Below, piece by piece: positions 4,438-10,000 of a stretch of DNA of 10,000 bases. The translations under genes and the position numbers were made by a program. Origin of the DNA: Anaerolinea sp. (lineage in GTDB: Bacteria > Chloroflexota > Anaerolineae > Anaerolineales > Anaerolineaceae). The stretch spans positions 1-10,000 of the forward strand of contig JAIWNK010000065.1 in assembly GCA_020216845.1 (NCBI GenBank), written 5' to 3'. How positions within the stretch are numbered: position 1 is the stretch's first letter; each line of letters opens with the position of its first letter. Below the pieces are notes generated by a model. The model did no database searches and had not been told where the DNA came from. It saw only the letters and a program-made list of their open reading frames with translations.

Positions 4438-6102
4438 TCAGCCTTGCGGTGCAGCAGGCGGCAACGGCCCCTCATAACGCCGCCGATACTCGTCATAGGC
4501 CTGAATCCATTCCACAATTCGTTCCTGTTCCTGTTCCGCCTGCCGCTTTTCCTTGAGGAATTTCTTCTCCAAAAAACGTTCGAAAATCTCTCGTTGCACC
4601 GAGGCTGGTGAAGGAACATCGTCAAACGTCAACGTATCATTGCCAACGCGAATGATCACCGTGCCAAAATCAAACAACAACGCCCAAAAATTAGGCCGGG
4701 TAAAATCAATCGTCTGAATGTTCTCAATCGGCGACGAACGCCGCACTTCTTTGCCAAGCGGCTTTTTATACACATCCACCAATTCGTTTTCGGTGATGAG
4801 GTATTGATCATTGCGCCAATCCCAAATATTCCATGCCGCAAAGCCTATCCCCACCAAGCTGACCAAAAACAAGAAAGCGATCAGGAAAATGACACCTGCA
4901 AAGCGCCAGGCAAAAAGCCCCCAAAGAATCAGGCCCCATAACACCAACACGCCCAAAACATACAGCCCAGCCCGCTTGATGAGGATGAACGCGTGGGTGC
5001 GATAAATGATCAAGCGCCCTTTCTGTTCGCGCACATTCAACAAACGACTGAGCGTCGTCTGAAACCACCCCGGACGCACCTGCGCCGGCACGATTTTCTC
5101 TTCTTCCTCTTCTTGTGCAGGCGCTGCCGGCAACTTCTGCAACCGCTGTGCGATGGCCTCGTTCAATGTACGCTTACGCACCCGCTGACTGCGTGCCATC
5201 GCCTGCTGACGCTGCTCATCCAAAATCATCTTAACTTCACGCACCGCGGCAATGCGCTTCATCGGCAACATGCCCGTATATGTGCGCACCAACAAATTGC
5301 CAAACCCCAACCATCGCCCCCAAAAGTCGGTCTGAATATCTTCTGAAACAATTGCATCCAGCGGCGTTTCGCGCTGACTATCATAAAACAACACCACCCG
5401 TTCCTGATAAACCGCCCGCCGATTGGTGATAATCATCAACTTATTTGCCCAATTCAGGCGTTCCCACCAAACCCAAATCACCCCCGCCAAAAAAACAAGC
5501 CCAGCCAGCACCAACAAGAAAACCAGGCCCTTGGCAAGAAGAACAAGGTACGTCACCCAAAGCCCCAAGCCGACCATCAAAAGAATCAACCCGGGCAACA
5601 ACCGCAGCCAAAGAAAAAGAGGGTGCTGCCGCCCCAGATAATGCACCGTCTCGCGCGGGGTGCGCCACAACAACGGTTGACGCAACAGCAAGTTATAACT
5701 ATGAAACGCCACCACGAAACTATCTTCCAGCATCGGAAACCGATACAGCAAATCGCGATATTTCTTGTAGCTGAGAATGGCAACCGTCACCGCCGTGCGC
5801 GCCTGCGCCGTCACCTGATGCACACGATAGGGCCGGAGCGTATCCTGCCCAAAATAATCTTCCGCATCGCAAATCGCAATCTCTTCCTGCTGAGCTGGCA
5901 ACTTACGCCATAAGCGCACCTTACCCGATAGCAAAAAGCAAAACGCGTCGGCACTTTCTTTTTCCTTAAAAATAAACTGACCTTCCGCAAACGTTTGCAC
6001 GCTGAACAAATCAGCCACATCTGCCACTTGTGCATCGCTCAGGCGCTTAAAGATGTGACTGCCGCGCAACACCGCCACCAAATCCAAAACCTGTTCGGCC
6101 AT
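4438..6102 (-). CDS. Membrane protein with cyclic-nucleotide-binding-like domain and two bacterial PH domains
   Basis: This 554-residue protein has an uncommon layout. Residues about 13-120 form a CAP/CRP-like cyclic-nucleotide-binding fold (HIFKRLSDAQVADVADLF at 16-33, then GQFIFKEKESADAFCFLLSG at 41-60). The phosphate-binding cassette is degenerate (YFGQD 83-87, ARTAV 101-105; the usual Glu is Gln86), so cAMP or cGMP binding is doubtful. Two hydrophobic hairpins (about 162-212 and 376-425) each precede a YdbS-like bacterial PH (bPH2) module: LMIITNRRAVYQERVV...LDAIVSEDIQT (222-258) and YLITENELVDVYKK...IENIQTIDF (434-467). A charged linker (about 295-345) and a charged C-terminal helix (505-545) are probably cytoplasmic. 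The role is unknown, perhaps membrane sensing or scaffolding. The ATG start is preceded by no Shine-Dalgarno sequence, and a -10 box ends 7 nt upstream. It may head an operon with def and recF. Confidence 0.86.
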   Translation of the reverse strand: MAEQVLDLVAVLRGSHIFKRLSDAQVADVADLFSVQTFAEGQFIFKEKESADAFCFLLSGKVRLWRKLPAQQEEIAICDAEDYFGQDTLRPYRVHQVTAQARTAVTVAILSYKKYRDLLYRFPMLEDSFVVAFHSYNLLLRQPLLWRTPRETVHYLGRQHPLFLWLRLLPGLILLMVGLGLWVTYLVLLAKGLVFLLVLAGLVFLAGVIWVWWERLNWANKLMIITNRRAVYQERVVLFYDSQRETPLDAIVSEDIQTDFWGRWLGFGNLLVRTYTGMLPMKRIAAVREVKMILDEQRQQAMARSQRVRKRTLNEAIAQRLQKLPAAPAQEEEEEKIVPAQVRPGWFQTTLSRLLNVREQKGRLIIYRTHAFILIKRAGLYVLGVLVLWGLILWGLFAWRFAGVIFLIAFLFLVSLVGIGFAAWNIWDWRNDQYLITENELVDVYKKPLGKEVRRSSPIENIQTIDFTRPNFWALLFDFGTVIIRVGNDTLTFDDVPSPASVQREIFERFLEKKFLKEKRQAEQEQERIVEWIQAYDEYRRRYEGPLPPAAPQG

Positions 6103-6109
6103 CTCTATA

Positions 6110-6115
6110 AGTATA
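6110..6115 (-). promoter_or_regulatory. -10 box placing transcription start at the PH-domain gene start codon
   Basis: TATACT on the minus strand ends 7 nt before the ATG at 6102, predicting a transcript that starts at or 1 nt before the start codon. No -35 match is evident. The same bases read as TATAAT on the plus strand at 6112-6117. Confidence 0.5.
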
Positions 6116-6136
6116 ATCCAAATCTCATCTTGAATC

Positions 6137-6145
6137 TGGTAAAAT
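6137..6145 (+). promoter_or_regulatory. Candidate promoter for the serine-hydrolase gene
   Basis: TGGTAAAAT is an extended -10 element on the plus strand. A second candidate, TATAAT at 6112-6117, gives a leader of about 38 nt that keeps the whole ribosome binding site GGAGG (6152-6156, 5 nt before the GTG). The upstream box is therefore more consistent with the visible ribosome binding site. Neither has a good -35. Confidence 0.4.
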
Positions 6146-6161
6146 CAGAGCGGAGGTTGCA

Positions 6162-7637
6162 GTGAAAAATCGAAGCGCATTGCTTCCGTGGGTTTCGCTT
6201 TCCTTATTGTTTTTTGCGGTTTTGCTCACCGTTTTCCAACTGGTGCAATATAGCCGCATCCGCGCCAATTTTGCCCCCGGCACGGTCATTGCCGGCGTGC
6301 CGGTTGGCGGCTTGAGTCGCATTCAGGCAGCCGACCGCCTCACTCAAGCCTACAACATCCCAATTGAAATGCACATCAATGATGCCATCATCCAAATCAA
6401 ACCGGCTTCGTTGGGCTTCGAACTGCAACTGGATATCATGCTATCCGCTGCCGAGCAGCAACGCCTTGCGCAGCCTTTTTGGGTCGGCTTTTGGGATTAT
6501 CTGTGGAACCGCCGTCCGCAAGCAGCCGAAGTGCCGCTCAGCGCCACCATCTCCGAAGAGCGCCTGCGTTCCTACCTGAAAAATGAGATTGCCCCGCGGT
6601 ACAATCAGCCGCCCATGCCTGCCAGGCCCGTCCCAGGCACAACGGTCTTTGAGCGCGGTCAGCCCGGCATTGAAATTGACATCGAACGCACCGTGCCCAT
6701 CCTCCGCGATGCCATGCGTTCTCCCAGCAACCGCATCGTCAACCTGACCTATTCACAAACCCAACCGCCGCGCCCGCCCATCCAAAACCTGCAAGTGTTG
6801 CTCCAACAAACCATTGATAACGCCGGCTTTGATGGCATCACCGAAGTATATCTGCTTGACCTGCAAAGCCGCCAAGAGCTCAGCTTTGCCTACCGTCAGG
6901 GCCAAAACTTGCCCCCGGGCATTGCCTTCACTGCTGCCAGCACCATCAAAATTCCCATCATGGTTTCCAGCTTCCGCCGCATTCCAGAGCCTACCCCGGC
7001 CAATGCCAACGAGCTGATCAAGCAAATGATTGAGTTTTCTGAAAACGACCCGGCAGACAAGCTGATGCAAGCCTACATGGACCCAACCCTAGGGCCATTG
7101 ACTGTCAGCGATGACATGGAAATTCTGGGATTGAAGAACACCTTCTTGGCCGGTTATTTTGCCCCCGGCGCCCCGCTCTTGCGCCGCTTTACCACCCCTG
7201 CCAATCAGCGCACAGATGCCTACACCGACCCCGATTTTTACAATCAGACAACACCTGCCGAAATGGGCATGTTGATGGATGACATCTACCAATGCGCCCA
7301 AAACGGCGGCGGTTCGTTTGCCGCGGCCTTTCCGGGGCAAATCAGCGAGGCCGAATGCCGCACCATGATTGCCCACCTGACCAACAACCGCATCGGCGTT
7401 CTCATTCAGGCCGGTCTGCCCGAAGGCACCCCGCTCGCCCACAAACACGGTTGGATCACCGAACTCGATGGCTACATCCACACTGTCAGTGATGTCGCTA
7501 TCGTCTATGCCCCATCCGGCAACTACATTCTGGTCATTTACGTCTGGCATCCGACGCAAATTTATTTTGATGAGATCAACAAGTTGTTTGCAGCCATGTC
7601 ACAGGCTGTGTATAACTACTTCACTGTTGGGCGCTAA
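6162..7637 (+). CDS. Membrane-anchored serine hydrolase of the class A beta-lactamase/PBP fold
   Basis: The 491-residue product has a short basic N-terminus and one hydrophobic segment (about 8-29), so it is probably a signal anchor with the rest outside the membrane. Residues about 40-200 include TVIAGVPVGGLSRIQAADRL (41-60), which resembles the domain preceding VanW and YoaR-type cell-wall proteins. From about 208 on lies a penicillin-recognising fold with AASTIKIPIM (258-267; nucleophile Ser260 and Lys263 of SxxK), FSENDPADKLM (292-302; SxN at 293-295), TTPAEMGMLM (363-372) and HKHGWI (427-432; KHG in place of KTG). There is no Glu between about 326 and 366 where class A beta-lactamases keep Glu166, so I favour a cell-wall peptidase or esterase over a true beta-lactamase. 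The start is GTG with GGAGG 5 nt upstream. Its 3' end overlaps the convergent HAD-HD gene by 17 bp. Confidence 0.85.
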   Translation: MKNRSALLPWVSLSLLFFAVLLTVFQLVQYSRIRANFAPGTVIAGVPVGGLSRIQAADRLTQAYNIPIEMHINDAIIQIKPASLGFELQLDIMLSAAEQQRLAQPFWVGFWDYLWNRRPQAAEVPLSATISEERLRSYLKNEIAPRYNQPPMPARPVPGTTVFERGQPGIEIDIERTVPILRDAMRSPSNRIVNLTYSQTQPPRPPIQNLQVLLQQTIDNAGFDGITEVYLLDLQSRQELSFAYRQGQNLPPGIAFTAASTIKIPIMVSSFRRIPEPTPANANELIKQMIEFSENDPADKLMQAYMDPTLGPLTVSDDMEILGLKNTFLAGYFAPGAPLLRRFTTPANQRTDAYTDPDFYNQTTPAEMGMLMDDIYQCAQNGGGSFAAAFPGQISEAECRTMIAHLTNNRIGVLIQAGLPEGTPLAHKHGWITELDGYIHTVSDVAIVYAPSGNYILVIYVWHPTQIYFDEINKLFAAMSQAVYNYFTVGR

Positions 7638-8673
7638 AGACTGCTTTGCGCAAACGCGCAACCAATTCCGCCTCGGGCAAGCCCAACAGTTGGCATAGCT
7701 CACTGCGCAGTGCCCCCAGGTACACCTGCGCCCGGCCAAGCCGTTCTGCATCCAGGTGATAGCGCAACCGCAACGCCTCAAGGCGTTCTTCCCATTCCAC
7801 CAAGCGGTTGCCCTCCACCAACTTGTCGCAGAAATACACCAGCTTGTCTTCCCAGCTGTGCGGGGCGCGGTCTGACTGCTCAATGCCAAACAACATATGC
7901 CGATCGGCAATCTCAGCCAGTTCCGGCTGCCCTTGGGCGCGCAACCACACAGCAGCACGGCGGCCATGGTCTGCTGCGCCCGGCTCTTCGCCGCGCAGTT
8001 TGCACACATCATGCAACAGCCCGCCGCGCTGCGCTAAAACAGGATCCACCTGCACCCCACGCCGCCGCAGTTCCAGCGCCAGCCAATAGGCCACTGCTGC
8101 CACCATCTCCACATGCTGCATCACCCCCAACGAACCCTGCTCTTGCACCCAACTGCGGCAAAGCTCCAGGCCCGGCAACAGCGGACGATCCAAAACGCCC
8201 GGCAGCTCATCCAAACCACTCAGCTGCGCCGCCTGCACCGGCAACAATGCCGGTGCCGCCTGCCAACTCGGATTCAGCCAAAACGCCTGCCAACCACAGC
8301 GCGTTGCCCCAAGCACATCCGCCACAAACTCATCCCCCACCATGCCAATTTCGTCACGTCCCAAGCCCAACACCCGCTCCAAAGCCAAAAAGAAGCCCGG
8401 CTGCGGCTTGCGCGCCCCCAATTCATGCACCGTATACACCGCCTCAAAATACTGCCCTAGCCCCACCCGATCCAGAGCAGTGCGCACCTGTGCAGCGCCA
8501 GAATCCGCAGCATTGGTTGCCACCACCAATCGAAACCGCCCGGCCAAAGCCTCCAGGGCAGCCTGGGCCCCCGGCATCGCCGCAACCTGCGGCCAATCCA
8601 CCATTGCCCCGGCATATTGCGGAAAGACCTGCATCAGGGTATTGCCCCAGTCAAATGCCAATGCACGAATCAT
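7621..8673 (-). CDS. Two-domain HAD hydrolase fused to an HD phosphohydrolase domain
   Basis: Residues 1-135 are a haloacid dehalogenase-like domain: motif I AFDWGNTL (6-13, nucleophile Asp8), motif II VVATN (50-54), motif III lysine in ARKPQPGF (87-94) and motif IV MVGDEFVAD (111-119). The second motif I aspartate, the general acid in HAD phosphatases, is Gly10, so phosphatase activity is uncertain. Residues about 165-350 are an HD domain: MQHVEMVA (185-192, His187), GGLLHDVCK (217-225, His221 and Asp222), ADRHMLFG (256-263, His259) and KLVYFCDKLVEGN (277-289, Asp283). These are plausible metal ligands of an HD phosphohydrolase acting on phosphate esters, perhaps nucleotides. The protein is cytoplasmic, with no signal or membrane segment. 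GGAGG lies 6 nt before the ATG. The combination suggests sequential steps or mutual control; the substrate cannot be named. Confidence 0.86.
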   Translation of the reverse strand: MIRALAFDWGNTLMQVFPQYAGAMVDWPQVAAMPGAQAALEALAGRFRLVVATNAADSGAAQVRTALDRVGLGQYFEAVYTVHELGARKPQPGFFLALERVLGLGRDEIGMVGDEFVADVLGATRCGWQAFWLNPSWQAAPALLPVQAAQLSGLDELPGVLDRPLLPGLELCRSWVQEQGSLGVMQHVEMVAAVAYWLALELRRRGVQVDPVLAQRGGLLHDVCKLRGEEPGAADHGRRAAVWLRAQGQPELAEIADRHMLFGIEQSDRAPHSWEDKLVYFCDKLVEGNRLVEWEERLEALRLRYHLDAERLGRAQVYLGALRSELCQLLGLPEAELVARLRKAVFSAQQ

Positions 8674-8698
8674 GTGACACCTCCAAAAGATAGGCGGG

Positions 8699-8707
8699 AT
8701 TATAACA
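8699..8707 (-). promoter_or_regulatory. Extended -10 promoter of the HAD-HD gene
   Basis: TGTTATAAT on the minus strand (TATAAT at 8704-8699, TG two positions upstream) lies about 25 nt before the ATG, giving a leader of roughly 18-20 nt that holds GGAGG at 8680-8684. No good -35 is seen, as is usual for extended -10 promoters. Confidence 0.6.
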
Positions 8708-8714
8708 CCCTAGA

Positions 8715-8723
8715 TGGTATAAT
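8715..8723 (+). promoter_or_regulatory. Extended -10 promoter of dinG
   Basis: TGGTATAAT on the plus strand ends 7 nt before the dinG ATG at 8731, so transcription should begin at or 1 nt before the start codon. There is no Shine-Dalgarno sequence. It is back to back with the HAD-HD promoter, the two -10 boxes being 13 bp apart on opposite strands. Confidence 0.62.
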
Positions 8724-8730
8724 TTGTTCT

Positions 8731-10000
8731 ATGAATCCCATGATTGCCCTTGACATTGAGACCACCGGCCTCGATTTTACCCGTGATGCCATCCTTGAAA
8801 TTGCAGCAGTGCGTTTCAACGGTCGGCGCGTCGAAGATCAGTGGTGCTCATTGATCAACCCCAACCGTCCCATCCCCGGCATGATCACCCAACTGACCGG
8901 CATCACCAACGAGATGGTGCGCAACGCTCCGCCGATCAAGGCCGTTCTGCAAGAATTGGCCGATTTCGTCGGCGATTTGCCCATTGTCGGTCACAACGTG
9001 CGTTTCGATCTCGGTTTTCTACGCCATCAGGGTTTGTTTGTCAGCAACCAACCCGTAGACACCTACGAACTGGCCGCCATCCTCATGCCCACAGCAAGCC
9101 GCTACAACCTGGGCAGCCTGGGGCAGCTGCTCAACATCCTCATCCCCAATTCACACCGTGCCCTGGATGATGCCCGTCTGGCCCACGCTGTGTTCATCGA
9201 ACTATATGAAAAGGCCCGCCAACTGCCCATCGAACTGCTGGCAGAAATTGTGCGTCAGGGCGCCGACCTGGATTGGGACGGACACTGGGCCTTTCAACAA
9301 GTCCTGCGTGAACGATCGCGTCAACCGATTGGCCCGCGCCGCGTTGCTCAAACCGATTATGGCGCATTGTTTGGCACCCCCTGGTTTGATGAACCCCTCA
9401 CCCCGCGTGACCCGCCACAGCCACTGGACCCCGAAGAGGTAGCCGCCCTGCTTGAATATGGCGGCCCATTTGCGCAATATTTTGAAGGCTATGAATACCG
9501 CCCCCAACAGGTGGAGATGCTGCGTCACATCACCCAGGCCTTTTCAGAAGGCTACCACCTGCTGGTCGAAGCCGGCACCGGCACCGGCAAATCATTTGCC
9601 TACCTGACGCCCGCCGCACTCTGGGCAGTACAAAATGGGCTGCGCGTCGTCATCACCACCAACACCATTGCCCTGCAAGAGCAGCTCATCAAGAAAGACA
9701 TTCCCGACCTGGCCGCAGCGCTCAACCTCAATCTGCGCGCAACCGTGCTGAAAGGGCGCAGCAATTACCTCTGCCCGCGCCGCTTCGAAGCCCTGCGACA
9801 GCGCGGCCCCCAAAACGCAGAAGAGGCCCGCATTCTTGGCAAGATCCTGGTCTGGCTGCATGAAGGCGGTCAGGGCGACCGCAGCGAAATCAACCTGAAT
9901 GGCCCGCAAGAACGGCAAATTTGGGCCAGCCTTTCGGCGGATGACGAAGGCTGCAAAGCCGAAGTGTGCATCAGCCGCACCGGCGGCGCCTGTCCATTCT
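8731..10000 (+). CDS. dinG: Exonuclease-DinG family ATP-dependent helicase (first 423 residues; runs off the right edge)
   Basis: Residues 1-160 are a DEDDh 3'-5' exonuclease domain like the epsilon subunit of DNA polymerase III: ALDIETTGLD (6-15; Asp8, Glu10), VGHNVRFDLGF (86-96; Asp93) and SHRALDDARLA (141-151; His142, Asp147). A linker follows, then the XPD/DinG superfamily 2 helicase: YRPQQVEML (256-264), Walker A EAGTGTGKS (280-288) and motif Ia TTNTIALQEQL (309-319). Cys348, Cys408, Cys413 and Cys421 match the four-cysteine pattern that holds the [4Fe-4S] cluster in DinG and XPD. The fusion is the form common outside Gammaproteobacteria. It is expected to unwind DNA 5'-3', including R-loops and forked structures, while the nuclease trims 3' ends. 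The remaining helicase motifs (DEAH box onward) lie outside the window. The start is ATG right after a -10 box. Confidence 0.95.
   Translation, partial: MNPMIALDIETTGLDFTRDAILEIAAVRFNGRRVEDQWCSLINPNRPIPGMITQLTGITNEMVRNAPPIKAVLQELADFVGDLPIVGHNVRFDLGFLRHQGLFVSNQPVDTYELAAILMPTASRYNLGSLGQLLNILIPNSHRALDDARLAHAVFIELYEKARQLPIELLAEIVRQGADLDWDGHWAFQQVLRERSRQPIGPRRVAQTDYGALFGTPWFDEPLTPRDPPQPLDPEEVAALLEYGGPFAQYFEGYEYRPQQVEMLRHITQAFSEGYHLLVEAGTGTGKSFAYLTPAALWAVQNGLRVVITTNTIALQEQLIKKDIPDLAAALNLNLRATVLKGRSNYLCPRRFEALRQRGPQNAEEARILGKILVWLHEGGQGDRSEINLNGPQERQIWASLSADDEGCKAEVCISRTGGACPF

Noticed and set aside
5095..5120. Purine/pyrimidine-rich run (ttctcttcttcctcttcttg) that could be a simple repeat.
   Set aside because: It encodes the EEEEEK acidic stretch in the linker of the PH-domain protein and is short and imperfect, so it is explained by coding.
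7710..8693. Plus-strand open frame of 327 codons opposite the HAD-HD gene.
   Set aside because: Its product is very rich in Pro, Ala and Thr with no domain, and it mirrors a gene with clear HAD and HD motifs, a ribosome binding site and a promoter. It is a shadow frame.
1..10000. CRISPR arrays, insertion sequences, tRNA genes, attachment sites and long direct repeats.
   Set aside because: Read by eye on both strands, no regularly spaced repeats, transposase frames, terminal inverted repeats or tRNA-like cloverleafs were found. The only notable repeated sequence is the pair of terminator hairpins at 1635-1718.

Overview
This window looks like chromosomal DNA of a free-living bacterium, most likely of the phylum Chloroflexota (Anaerolineae-like). 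That placement is inferred from three things: a moderately GC-rich, Gln/Ala-rich coding style; a membrane protein combining a cyclic-nucleotide-binding-like domain with two bacterial PH domains; and an exonuclease-DinG fusion of the kind seen outside the Gammaproteobacteria. No 16S or other decisive marker is present. There are no tRNA or rRNA genes, insertion sequences, CRISPR arrays or prophage genes, and coding density is high.

Layout, left to right. (1) Positions 1-1905, minus strand: an accessory operon read leftwards, with a strong sigma-70-type promoter (about 1874-1903), a 33-codon leader ORF, two tandem intrinsic terminators, an ABC exporter ATPase, and two tandem GNAT acetyltransferases, the second cut by the window edge. 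No promoter is visible between the terminators and the ABC gene, so the ATPase and acetyltransferases appear to depend on readthrough. This is the architecture of transcription attenuation. (2) Positions 1955-2650, plus strand: rsmG (16S rRNA m7G methyltransferase), apparently leaderless. (3) Positions 2647-6102, minus strand: the cyclic-nucleotide-fold/PH membrane protein, then def (peptide deformylase) and recF (recombination/replication repair). rsmG and recF meet tail to tail and share a CTAG that is a stop codon on both strands. (4) Positions 6162-7637, plus strand: a membrane-anchored, beta-lactamase/PBP-fold serine hydrolase. (5) Positions 7621-8673, minus strand: a HAD-HD two-domain hydrolase whose 3' end overlaps gene (4) by 17 bp. 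(6) From 8731 to the right edge, plus strand: the first 423 codons of an exonuclease-DinG helicase, divergent from (5).

Functionally this is mainly housekeeping (ribosome modification, N-terminal maturation, DNA repair) plus one candidate regulated module. That module is an ABC ATPase with tandem GNATs behind an attenuator-like leader, and it is the most unusual item here. Its closest conceptual precedents are ribosome-mediated attenuators upstream of antibiotic-resistance ABC genes such as bmrCD and vmlR of Bacillus subtilis. The inducer here, if any, cannot be read from the sequence. A second theme is gene starts placed 6-7 nt after a TATAAT-like box with no Shine-Dalgarno sequence (rsmG, the PH-domain gene, dinG), which suggests leaderless mRNAs.
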